Assembly: GCA_905221605.1 (NCBI GenBank)
Contig: CAJNDS010002777.1
Span: forward strand, 64,501-128,500
Length of the DNA stretch: 64,000 nt
Source: Symbiodinium natans
Lineage: Eukaryota; Sar; Dinophyceae; Suessiales; Symbiodiniaceae
Reading direction: 5' to 3'
Both the position numbers and the translations under genes were made by a program. The notes beneath the pieces are model-generated. The model searched no databases. It had not been told where the DNA came from and saw only the letters and a program-made list of their open reading frames with translations. Below, one piece after another: positions 31,203-43,200 of this stretch (within the stretch, counting starts at the first letter, position 1; each line of letters opens with the position of its first letter).

Positions 31203-34200
31203 GTGTGTGGGAAGAAGATGCTAGGAGAGGCCCTGAAGGCAGATCCCAACGGTTCAGGCAGTTTAGGGTTTTTTGGGTTTTTAGGAGTTTGGGGGTTTTA
31301 GTGTAGGGTTTAGGGTTTGGGGTTTAGGGTTTAGGGTTTAGGGGTTAGGGGTTAGGGTTTAGGGTTTAGGGTTTAGGGTTCAGCACTCCGGGTCGAGCAG
31401 TTTTATGGTTAAGTTCTTTTATTCACGGCCCTGAGATAAATAGATATATATATATCTCTATATAACCCCCACTCACCCAGAGAATCCCATAACATTGAGA
31501 AAGCAAAAAACGGCCAAATTCGGAAAATAAAGCGGCCAAATTCGGAAATTCAATTAAGGTTGAAAAAAGTATATGTATCTATACATATATATAGGTAGAG
31601 AGGGTTTAGGGTTTAAGGTTTTTTAGGGCTTCGGGTTTAGGGCGTAGGGGGGGGGTGGGTGGTTTTTGGGGGGTTTTGGGTTATCGGGGCTGCCCTAAAC
31701 CCTAAACCCTAAACCCTAGACCCTAAACCCTAGACCCTAAACCCTAAACCCTAAAGCCTAAACCCTCAGCCCTAAGCCCTAAGTCCTAACCCTAAACCCT
31801 GAACCCTGAACCCTAAACCCTAAACCCTAAACCCCCTAAACCCTAAACCCGAAATCCGACGCTGCTGATGGAACTGCCCCAATGGCTGCCACGCGCCCGA
31901 GTTCATAACAGCATGTTGCCATAGACCCTGAACTCAAGCTCAAAACCCGAATTCCTGAACCCCTAACCCCGAACCCTGACCTCTCAACCCTAAACCCTAA
32001 ACCCTAAACCCTAAACCCTAAACCCTATACCCTATACCCTAAACCCTAAACCCTAAACCCTAAACCCTAAACCCTGAACCCTGAACCCTGAACCCTGAAC
32101 CCTGAACCCTGAACCCTGAATCCTGAACCCCACCCAAAAGTGTCACAGCTTCTTTGAAAAGGGGCACCGGAACTGGCCCCGGAGCTGGCAGCTACCGGAG
32201 GACCCGGTTTAGGGTTTAGGGTTTAGGGTTTAGGGTTTAGGGTTAGGGTTTAGGGTTTAGGGTTTCCGAAATGCGCTTTTGGTGTTTGGGGTTCAGGGCT
32301 ACATGGGCTTGCAGGGGGTGCTAGGGTTTTTGTAGGGTTTCATGTGCTTTATAGGGTTTCATAGTGTTTGCTAGGGTTTCATGGGGTTTTTAAAAGGCCT
32401 TATAGGGTTTGTGTGGGTTTTATCGGGTTTGTATACGGTTTGTATAGGGTTTGTAGAGTTTAGGGCTCTGGCCGTTGTTCCTGTTCATGTTTGGCAAGGA
32501 CCTTTTCACCCCAGACCCTATACCCCTGTAGCCCTAAACCCTAAACCCTAAACCCTAAACCCTAAACCCTAAACCCTAAACCCTAAACTCCAAACTCCCT
32601 AAACCCTATACCCTAGATCCTAGACCCTAAACCCTAAATCTTCAACCCTAAATCCTAAACCCTAAACCCTAAACCCCCTATAACCCCATAGCCCGAAGGC
32701 CTTCAGACAAAGGGGAAGCATGCCCATGCCTCTGTGCTCCCCAGTTGCGTTTAGGGTTTAGGATTTGGGGTGACCGCAAACCCTCAAACATGTCCCCGAA
32801 ACCCTAAACCCTAAACCCTCAACCCTCAACCCTAAACCCTAAACCCTAAGCCCTAAGCCCTAAACCCTAAACCCGAAACCACAGCGAGGAGGCAGAGCTT
32901 GTGACGTCCGAGGCCTGGAGCGGAGGCCTCCACATTTAGGTTCAGGGTTTAATGTTCAATTGATGTTTTAGGCTTGGGGTTTAGGAGTTTAGGGCATAGG
33001 GCTTGGGGTTTAAGGTTTAGGGTTTAGGGTTTAGGGTTTAGGGTTTAGGGTTTAGGGATCTCTTGGCTTACCCGAAGCAGCACAAGCTACAGCGGCACCT
33101 CAGGGCATCGGCCCACTCTCATCGTGAAGCCGGATCGCGGTTCTCAAGGCCTGCGGGGGTTAGAATTTAGGGTTTGGGGTTTAGGGTTCAGGGTTCAGGG
33201 TTCATGGTTCAGGGTTGGGATGCTCCCCTTTATACTAGCAGTCCGTAAAGCATGATAATCGGTGGGAGTACTAGAATCCCGATTAAGGACTGTGAGTACA
33301 AGGGGGAACATGCCAAGTTCGGGGTTTAGTGTTTGGGGTGCACACAGTGGCGGAACCTCACAAACACTTCTACCACAATCCAAAACCCCGGTGTCATGTT
33401 TTGGATATGGAGGTTTCCGACATTAGGGGTACCTTTTTGGGGTCCTTACCATAAGGGAATCCTACCTTTTGGCCGGGATGGTCTGCGTGCAGGGAATTGG
33501 GGTGTTTATGGCGTTTAGGTCTTAGGGTTTAGGGGTTAGGGTTTAGGGTTAGGGTTTAGGGTTTAGGGTTTAGGGTTTAGGTTTTAGGGTTTAGGCTTTA
33601 GGTTTTCGGGTTTGGGTTTAGGGTTTAGGGTTTAAGATTTACTGCGTTTAGGGTTTAGGGAGATATTTGAGAGGGCTTTACAGCTGTGGTGTTGAGGTCC
33701 TTGTGTAGGGTTTTTAGGGCGGCCTTTTTTGGCACCCGCATAGCTGGACGAACCACTCCGCGGAACCTCAAAAATAGAAAGGAGCCCTGCTTTAGGGAGC
33801 CAACCAAGCTTGAGTGGTTTGTAAACAACGCCGAAGGATCGCCATTCAGAAGGATCGCATTTCAGCAGCTAACATGACATCGTGGGATGCAGCCATCGCT
33901 GCAACAGCAACATCACTTTTGGAGAGTCATTTTGGAACACAACTTTCCCTAAACCCTAAACCCTAAACCCTAAACTCTGAACCCTAAACCCTGAACCGCA
34001 AACACCTAGACTATGCCTCTCAAGGATTCGATTCAGAAGCAGGTTTCGGGGTTAGGGTTTATGGCTTTAGGTTTTCTGGGTTCAGCGTTTCAGGATCGAG
34101 AGTTTCTTTTTCCAGGGATTAGGTTATCGGGTTTTGTGTTTCAGGTTTTCAGGGTTGGGAGGGCTTCTTGGTTTCGGTGTTTAGGGTTCAGTGTTTATAA

Positions 34201-37200
34201 GGTCTGGGTTTTAGGGTTTAGGGTTCAGGGTTTAAAGGGCTTACGCGTGTCGGGTGGGGGTTTGGCAGGCTTGTGACAGCGGAAGGTCTCGCCCAACCCC
34301 GGACCACGGATTGACTGTACTAAGGTTGAAGTTCTATGAGCCCTATTCCTAAACCCGTAACCCTATATGCTATCTATGTGTCCTCGCTCCGCGTTCAGAG
34401 CGAGAAAACACGGTACCGTTTCTTGAAATCGAGTCACATTGGTTTTTACTCTTGCTGGGGAGAGGAAAACCCGAAACCCAAAGCCTTAAAACCCACACCC
34501 ACTATGAACCACAGGGGGAGGGAACAACCCTTGGTCTTAACCAATTGACCATGAACCCTAAACCCTGAACCCAAAACTGCAAATGACAACCCTGACCCTA
34601 CAGCCTAACCCTAAACCCTGAACCCTAAACCCACCATGAACCACGGACCATGAATCGCACGGGGGAGAGCCACGAAGTTTTTGTTTGTACCCTCATCTGT
34701 TTTAGGAGCTTATCATCATCATCATGGAGCCTCCCCAACCTCCCCCCGAGAAGGAGCTAGTAATGTAGATCCACACCCCGAATCTGGGCCCAGATATATA
34801 AGTTCTACGTTGCAAGTCATAAGTCATAAGTTATAAGTTGTAAGTTGTAAGTCGTGAGTTGTAAGTGATCAGTTCTAAGTTGAAAGTTAAAAGTTATAAA
34901 TTATAAGTTAAAGTCATAAGTTATAAGTTATAAGCTATAAGTTATAAGTTATAAGTTTTAATTTATACGTTCTAAGTTATAAGTTCATTATAAGTTTATA
35001 AGTTCTAAGTTCTAAGTCCTAAGTTGTAAGTTATAAGTTATAAGTTATAGGCTATAAGTTAGTAGGTTATAAGTTCTGAGTTATCAGCTTATAACCCTAA
35101 ACCCTAAACCCTAAGCCCTAAGCCCTAAACCTTTGTTAGGGAGTTCTTCTGGAAGAGGCACGGGCATTGCGTTGGTGAAGAGTCCGGAGGAGCCAGAATG
35201 CTGCACCCTAAACTCTAAGGCCCTACAAAACCCTAAGGCCCTAAGCCCTGAACCCCAAGACCCTAGACCCTAGACCCTAGACCCTAAACCCTAAACCCTA
35301 AGCCCTGAACCCTGAACCCTGAATCCCAAACCCAAGGAAATATAAACAATAGCATGTTCATTAGGGTTCGAAGGGGGCGTAATCCCTTCCCCCTAATATT
35401 AAACGGGCGGGCGCCCCCCCCCCCCCCCCCCCCCCCCTCCCCCCCCAATAGAAACTCGAATGCGTTTTCAATACGTTTTCAATATTGGGGGGATGTTCTT
35501 ATTCATATGCCATTTTTTGGGATAGGGTTTAGATTTGCTTGAAGGTTTTTGAGGCCCTGAACCCCCCCCGCCCCCCGCACCCCTAGTTCGGAATGGGGTT
35601 TAAAAGGCGGGGTCGGTTTCGGCAGGATTTTCCGGAAAGTGTCTTTATGGTTAGGGGCATGTTTAATACAAGGGGGAAGCGATTAGAAGAGTTTAGGGCT
35701 CAGGCTAGAGGGCCAGAAGTTGGCCCGGCACAACCCCACCCTAATTCCTAAGCGCTAGGTGCTCACATTCCTTCGCCCGAAGCCCACAAGAACCCTAAAC
35801 CCCAAACCCTGAACCCTGAACCCTAAACCCTGAACCCTAAACCCTAAACCCTAAACCCTGAACCCTGAACCCTAAACCCTAAGCCCTAAACCCTAAACCC
35901 TAATCCCTAAACCTCAGAAAGCCACGGCTTTTGCCGCAGGACTTCCAGAAGTTGCTCCGGCGCCTTCCATCGCAGCAGGCCCCTCCCAGATCCGAGCGTG
36001 CAGTGCGTGATATAGGGTGTGGGGTTTAGGGTTTAGGGTTTAGGGTTTAGGGTTTAGGGTTTAGGGTTTAGGGTGTAGGGTGTAGGGTGTAGGGTGTAGG
36101 GTGTAGGGTGTAGGGTTTAGGGTTTAGGGTTTAGGGTTTAGGGTTGAGGGTCGGGAACTCCAACCTTCTTGGTTATATGGGCATCTCCTAAACGAGGGGC
36201 ACCCCCTTTCTACCCCAAGTAGAATTCATCCCCCCAAAAAGGGTACCCCCTATTTTCGGAGACTCCTAATATAGAATCCCAGTAATATAGAATCTTACTA
36301 TACATAAGAGGCTAATCCTTTTTTGGGCGAGGGCATTCAGCCCCTAAGTTTCTGTAACGGAGAATACATCATGTATCTGACTTGGGAATGTTCCCAAACC
36401 CTAAACCCTAAACCCTAAAACCCTAAACCCTAAACCCTAAGCCCTAAGCCCTAAAGCCTAAAGCCTAAACCCTAAACCCTAAACCCTAAACCCTAAACCC
36501 TAAACCCTAAACCCTAAACCCTCTTTCTGTCCTCCTGGGCAGGCTATCGTCCAGGAGTACATCGCGGAGCCGTGGCTCCTCGAAGGCTTCAAGTGGGATG
36601 CGAGGAGACGAAGCACGGGAGACCCCGAGCCCTAAACGATAAACCCTAAACCCTAAACCCTAAACCCTAAACCCTAAACCCTAAACCCTAAACCCTAAGC
36701 CCTAAACCCTAAACCCTAAACCCTAAACCCTAAACCCTAAACCCTAAACCCTACCTAAACCACACAGTTTTCAATCCCAGGCCCTGAGCCTACAAGGCCC
36801 CAAGAAGGGAGTTATTTAGGTGTATTCTGGGCCTTGTTCTTGAATAGAGGGTTTAGGGTTTAGGTTTAGGGTTTAGGGTATAGGGCTTAGGGTTTAGGAT
36901 TTAGGGTTTAAGGTTTAGGGTGTAGGGTTTCGGTTCGGGCTTCGGGCTCAGGGCTTAGGGGCCTACAAGTCCTAAACGCTAACCCCGAATTGCAGTCTGT
37001 TCTTCATGGTTCGGTACTCCAATGGTCTGGCTTAGATCAAACGCCGTATGAGGGCCCCCTCTTTAGGGTTTCGGGTTCTGCGCCCCTAACGCGAGCCCAC
37101 CCTCCAATGCAGGAATGATACTTCAAACTCTTGCGGAACTCCCGAAACTTTACTGGAGATGGTTTCTGGAACTTTTGCTTGATCCCTGGGTCGCCTAACC

Positions 37201-40200
37201 CCTGTAACGCTCACAGCCCCTAAACCCCTGAAGCCGCCCGGACACCCTCCGACACACACCCTCGTGAGGATCTAAACCCGAAACGCTAAACTGAAGCGAG
37301 CTGCGGGCGCTGCGATAGCCAGCAGCGAGCGCGCAGGGGGCGACAGTCCCTGCCAGCTCCAAGCATGCGCGACAGTCGCTGCGAAGGAGCTCCGTTAACT
37401 GCACCAGCTCGGTGCCGGCGCACGCGACAGGCCTGCCGGATGTGCTAGAGAGATATGACCCCAAACCTTTCCATAGGAGGACCAGGGGCCCTGCCGTTAT
37501 GGGTACGGACAACTTCTGGGGTCCCCCTTTGATTTAAGGTTTCAGGTTTCGGACTTGCCTTTCCCAATCGATTTCTGCGCTTTTCTAGGCCTTTCCCGGA
37601 CCATTTCTGAGCCTTTAAAACTTTCCCATTTCTTTCGGGCTTTCGCAGATTATTTCTTCCCAGACCAAATCTAAACCTTGTTTTACCTTTCTCAATCCAT
37701 TTCTGAGATTTTTTGTCCCTTCCCGGACCTTTCTGAGCGTCCTGGTTGGGTCTTCACAGACTTGTTTGTATCTTTGTCGGACCATTTCTGAGGGAGGCCC
37801 CTGAGGCCTGGGCCTGTCTGAAGAACCTTTTGCCTGAAGCTTTCAAGCAAGGGATCCAGATCCCCAACCAGGACGCAGCATCACCAAGGGCGAATGCGGC
37901 AGCCAGCCCCAAGCCCAAACCTTCGGGTTTTTGAGAAAGACTCACTGGGAGGCTGTCAGGCCCCCTGCCTGGGAGGCCCCCTGCCTGGCCCTGTTAGTCC
38001 TGCTTGCCGGAAACCTTTTGCCAGCAGGCTTTCAAGCAAGGGACCCAGATCCCCAACAAGGACGCAATATCACCAAGAGCGAATGCGGCAAACAGCCCCT
38101 TTGAGTTTTTGAGAAAGACTCACTGGGAGGCTGTCAGGCCCCTTGTCTGGGAGGCCCCCCCTGCCTGGGACTGGGAGGATCTCCTGCTTGCCGACCTTTT
38201 GCCTGAACCTGAAGGATCCCAACCAGGACGCAGCATCACCAAGGGCGAATGCGGCAGCCAGCCCCGAGCCCAAACCTTCGGGTTTTTGAGAAAGACTCAC
38301 CGGGAGGCCCCCCTGCCTGGGAGGCCCCCTGCCTGGGACTGGGAGGATCTCCTCAGCAACCATTAGAAAAGACAAAAATAACAAAAGTTGCAGCATCAGC
38401 ATGGCGAAAACCCAAACCTCTAATTTCACTCCCTTCCAAGCAAGTTTTCCACATCCCCGCCCAGCACGCAGCATCGCCGAGGGCGAAGGCGGCAGCCAAC
38501 CCCAAGCCCAAACCTCTGACTTTTGGCTCTCCCAGCAGCCCTCGACTGATAGACATCTCCCTTGCAATGCCTAGGGGCTACGAACTTCAGGGTAGTTGAT
38601 CTGCATCGATGCCGAGCTTCGACCCAGTAGACAAGAGAAAAACAACAACAGCACGATCAGAGTTCAAAAGAACCCTAAACCCGTAGAGGTTAAGGCGAGG
38701 GTGGAGCGCCAGCGGGGGTGGGCTTATGCAAATCGGGGCGCGCGCCTGGGTGCTTTCAGCAGCAGCGCGCCCACTCATTGAGACACCCTAAACCCTAAAC
38801 CCTAAACCCTAAACCCCAAACCCCAAACCCCAAACCCTGAACCCCCTCGTGAGGATCTACGTCCTCCTGGTGCCAGATGCCTCAAAGCGGGGTCTCCACG
38901 CCTTCATGTCCCAGGCCCTTATAGTGTTTAGGGTTTAGGGTTTAGGGGTTCAGGGTTTAGGGGCGGGTTGGAGGAGCTCCTGTGGTTTAGGGTTTAGGGT
39001 TGAGGGTTTAGGGTTTAGGGTTTAGGTTAGGGGCAGGTTGGAGGAGCTCCCATGAGTGGTTCAGGGTTTAGGTTTAGGGTTTGGAGTTAGAGGGTTTAGG
39101 GTTTGCAAATGAAACCCCACGTTGCGAGCCAAAACCCCTAAACCCGAATCTTGAACCGCGAGGGGGTTTAGGGTTTAGAGTTTGAGCATAGGGTTTAGGA
39201 TTTCGGGACAACATGTGGTTGATCAACATACATGTTCCCAGCCTAGCCATGGCCGAGAATGTTTTCGGGCCTCCCGTATAGCATCTTCCACAGAAGCCAC
39301 ATTCCTCTCCCAGATGGGCATGAGGTGGTCAGTGGTGTGAAGCAAGCCGAGAACAGCGAAACAGGAGGTTGAGTTGCACGGCAAGCTTCCATCAGGAATC
39401 AGCTGGACGCTGTTCCAAAACTCCGTCAAGCTGCTAAAGTCTGCCAGCCTGGACATCAGGGATTTTGTGTATCTTTTTTAGGATTTTTAGGGTTTAGGGT
39501 TTAGGGTTTATGGTTTAAAGTTTAGGGTTTAGGGTCGTTGGCGGAGACGGCTCGATGAGTGCCACCCTGGACAAGAGCAAGCCGACATGTCAGAAGTCGA
39601 AACGCCTGAGGCTGGACATAACCTAGGACCGGGAGTAGGCCCTTTTTTCCTTTTTTTAGGGTTGGGGGTTCCCTTATAATGCCCTTAAAACCAAAAAGTG
39701 CGCCCTTTTTATTCCTAGGCTACTCCCGGGTCTAGTAACATTGTTGAACCGTCTCGAACACCTCTCCTTCTACCACGGTCCTGCGGATAGCTTCGCCTGC
39801 TTGCACAAAAAGCAGCGGCAAGTGATCCTGTTCGCCGGGAGCAGGCCATGATGATTTCTGCGCTAGCCATCCGAAAACCCTGAACAACACACCTTGAGGG
39901 CTTAGGCCTTCGGGTTTAGGGTTTAGGGCTTAAGGTTTAGGGTTTAGGGTTTAGGGTTTAGTTGCAATGATTTTGTTCTTCGTGGAATTTTGTGCATCGT
40001 CTCTAGGGCTTGGGGTTATGGGTTTATTTCATGTTTCGTCTGTTGAGTTCAGGTGAAAGGTTTAGCCGAGTTCGAGCGTTGGGCTTCGGGCTCATCAGCG
40101 CTTAGAGTTTGGTCTGAGGATCGTTTTAGACTTTGGGGTTTGTGGGGGGTTTCCTTGGGGTTGAGTTGGGGTAAGGGCCTGGAGCTCGGGGTACTGCGGT

Positions 40201-43200
40201 TTTGTTTCTGCAGGGGTCTTTTCGAATAAGGGCCTTTCGATCAGCCCCCTTGAGCCACAGGACCTTACTGATCCTTTCAGCTATAAGACCCTTTCAGGCC
40301 CACAATTTAGGGTTTAGGGTTTAGGGCTTAGGGAAGCCCCCCCAAAGTCCTAAACCCAAAGGCCTAAGCCCGAAACCCTCTCAACAGCCCTATAATGTGT
40401 TGCTTGTAGACCCTACAGCCTCAAACTACAAACAGGAAACCCTAAACCCCAGACTCTACAGCTGCAAACCCTAAACCCACAAGGTCCCAAAAATCTCTCA
40501 GCCCTAAACCGCAAACCCTAACCCCAGCAAGCCCGAAAACCCAAGTTAAACCCTACACCCCAACTCCTAGAGCCCTACAACCCTCAACCCTGAGCCCTTC
40601 ACCCCTTTGCGCGTCCGCGCGCGCGCGCGCGCTCTTGCCGGGGACCTCGGTAGGATGGCCTGGCACGGGTCTGCGTGGATCCGTACGAGGTGCCAACCAC
40701 CAGGAGCTCGCAAGCCTGAGGGCTCTTAGGGCGTTTAAATAGGGTGGTTTAGTGGGTTTGGGGATATAGGGTTTAGGGTTTAGGGTTCAGGGTTTAGGGT
40801 TTAGGCTTTAGGGCATTCAGGGCTTTAGGGCGTTTAGGGCTTCAGGTGTTCGGGCTTGAGGGTTTTTGGGGATCTGTGTGGTTTAGTGGGTTTGGGGATA
40901 TGGGGCTTTAAGGGTTTTCGGGCTTTAGTAGGTTGAGGTTCTTCAACGCTTGGGGTGTGGGGTTTTGGGGTTTTATGGTGTAGGGTTTTTGGTTTGGGGT
41001 TTTTAGGGTTTGGGGTTTACGGTTTGTGGTTTGGAACTTATTAAGGGTTTGGGGATTCATGGTCTAGTGTTCATGAATTTGTAAGCCCAAAGCACGGACG
41101 CCAAATCACAGACCTCGAAGTCCTGAGGCATCTTATCTCAACCTGAGCACCTCCGGGAAGGAATCGCGACATGCAGCCTAGACCCTAAATCCTAAACCCT
41201 AAACCCTAAACCCTAAACCCTAAACCCTAAACCCTAAACCCTAAACCCTAAACCCTAAACCCTAAACCCTAAACGCTAAACCCTAAGAACCTAAACCCTA
41301 AGAACCTAAATTCCTCAACCCCAAATGCCAAGACTAAGCCAAAAGAAGCCCTAAACGTCCCTAAACCCCTGAAAGCCCAAAAGCCCAACCCTAAACCCTA
41401 AACCCTAAACCCTAAACCCTAAACCCTAAACCCTAAACCCTAAACCCTAAACCCTAAACCCTAAACCCTAAACCCTCTCCCCTAAACCCTAAACCCTAAG
41501 CCCTAAGCCCTAAAGCCCCTGCAAGGAATCTCCACAAGCAGCTTTCGCACCTGACGAACTACAGCGCCTCTTGGGTCCTGAAGGAGCTTTGGTTTAGGGT
41601 TTAGGGTTTAGGGTTTAGGGTTTAGGGTTTAGGGTTTAGGGTTTAGGGTTTAGGGTGTAGGGTTTAGGGTTTAGGGTTTAGGGTTTAGGGTTTAGGGTTT
41701 AGGGTTTAGGGTTTAGGGTTTAGGGGTTCGAGGCCCAAAACCCTACCCCCACCCCCCGCCCCCAAATGTTCTTCACCTGAGAAGCCGGGGACCTCAACTC
41801 GGATCGAACGTTTAAAGCTTGTGGGGTTTAGCCATTTTCGTGCTGCTAGGGTGCAGGATTTAGGGGATAGTCTAGGGTTTAGGGTCCGTGGCCCCTAAAC
41901 CCTAAACCCTAAACCATAAACCTCCAAACCCTTCAAGCCCCCAAGGCCACGAAGATGTTTGACCCTAAATCCTGTAACCGTCGAACACTTGAACCTTTAA
42001 ACCCTAAACAAGGTCAGCAAGCTCTCGGACAAGTATGCCCGCAACGATGACCCCAGCGACGGCGGCCATGGACAGCTTCTCTCAAGCCCTAAACCCATGC
42101 TTCAAGGGGTTTTGGAGTTTAGGGCTCTAGGGTGTTAGGATTGTTTGGGCCCTATGAACTCTCAACCTAAACTCAAACACTAAGCCCTGCTTGGTTCAGG
42201 GTTCAGGTGTTAGGTTTTAGTTTGTGTTTGGGGCGAATGGGGTGTCTTTGCCCTTGCGAGGGCCTGGCCGCGGCGTGCCAAGGCCATGGACACGAGACTA
42301 CACTGCTCCCCTAAATATATAGCCACGCCAACAAAAAGAGAGGTCCTAAACCCCCAGAACCCTAAATTGCAAATCCTGGAAGTTTTAGGGGGCCAAGGGC
42401 TTTGAAGGCCCTGAAGCCGAGAAAAGAGATGCGTCGTGCCCGGAGGATGCAAGCGGAGCCTCCGAGCCGTCCTGCAGCGTCTGGACCTGGAGGTACACAC
42501 AGGGTTCATGACAAGGAGGGGGTGGTTCATGGGGGGGTTCAGGGTTTGGGGTTTGGGGTTTAACAAGGGTTTAGGGTTTGGGGTTTCGGGTTTGGGGTTT
42601 AGGGTTTAGGGTTTACGGTTTGTGGGGGTTCATGGGGGCGGGGAGGGTTCAGGTAGCTACTTAGGCAAGCTTAGGGAGCCTTGGGGAGTAGTAGGGAGTA
42701 TGCGGGAACCTTGGGCGGCTTTGAACTCCCCTCCCTTAAGGACCCTATAAGTTTAAGGCTGAAAGGGGCTTCGGGGCTTAGGGTCTTTAGGCTTCCAAGA
42801 TATAAGGGTTATAAGGTTTAGGGTTTTTAGGGATTATGAGGTTTAGGGCTCAGGTTTAGGGTTTATCAGGTTTAGGGTCAGGGTTTAGGGGCCCTAATTT
42901 AGGGGTGATAAGGTTTATTGTCTCGGATGTAGGGTTAGACGGTTTAGGGAGGGCTGGGTGTTTGGGGCTGAGGGTTTTGGCAGCTTCAAGGGTTTGACGG
43001 CTTGGGGCTTCTCGTGTTCCCGAGCCACCCTAACGCCCTAAACCCTAACGCCCTAAGCCCTAAACCCAAAACCCTAAACCCGAAACCCGAAACCCTAAAC
43101 CCTAAACCCTACACCCTAAACCCTAAAGCCCAAACACTCGAAATCCAACATCCTATCTCCCCTCTAAACCCTACACCCTACACCGTTAAGACCCTTTTTA

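Larger units (their letters stand above)
33149..35157. other. TTLL intron 5 (~2 kb) with MITE and TAAGTTA array
   Basis: Contains family A element 33217-33314, TTTAGGG blocks at 33510-33660, an island at 33660-33940 without a clean coding frame, repeat-derived frames, and at 34800-35090 about 35 degenerate copies of a TATAAGT/TAAGTTA heptamer, then CCCTAAA and the AAGAG/GC acceptor of the next exon. No host exon is required by the protein alignment in this stretch. Confidence 0.6.
35190..36542. other. TTLL intron 6 with poly-C, CCCTAAA and shared elements
   Basis: Heptamers at 35215-35340, poly-C at 35413-35448, unique sequence at 35450-35680, dispersed repeat 35684-35765, heptamer blocks 35790-36150 including TGTAGGG variants, unique element at 36168-36394 (right part shared with 54218-54290), then CCCTAAA to the exon at 36543. 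Confidence 0.65.
36605..38853. other. TTLL intron 7 (~2.2 kb) with two minisatellites
   Basis: CCCTAAA at 36640-36750, TTTAGGG at 36850-36930, unique sequence at 36960-37560, a CCATTTCTGAG-type minisatellite at 37545-37800, a tandem repeat of ~170 bp units at 37820-38535, unique sequence at 38540-38780 and heptamers up to the acceptor. Long frames here on both strands follow the repeat units and carry no conserved protein motif, and the TTLL alignment passes directly from exon 36543-36604 to 38854. Confidence 0.7.

Noticed and set aside
31861-31930. Possible TTLL exon reading TLLMELPQWLPRARVHNSML
   Set aside because: Open and protein-like, but no AG acceptor lies close upstream, and the neighbouring exons join in phase without it.
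37746-38599. Long frames on both strands
   Set aside because: They follow the ~170 bp tandem repeat; the TTLL protein is continuous without them.
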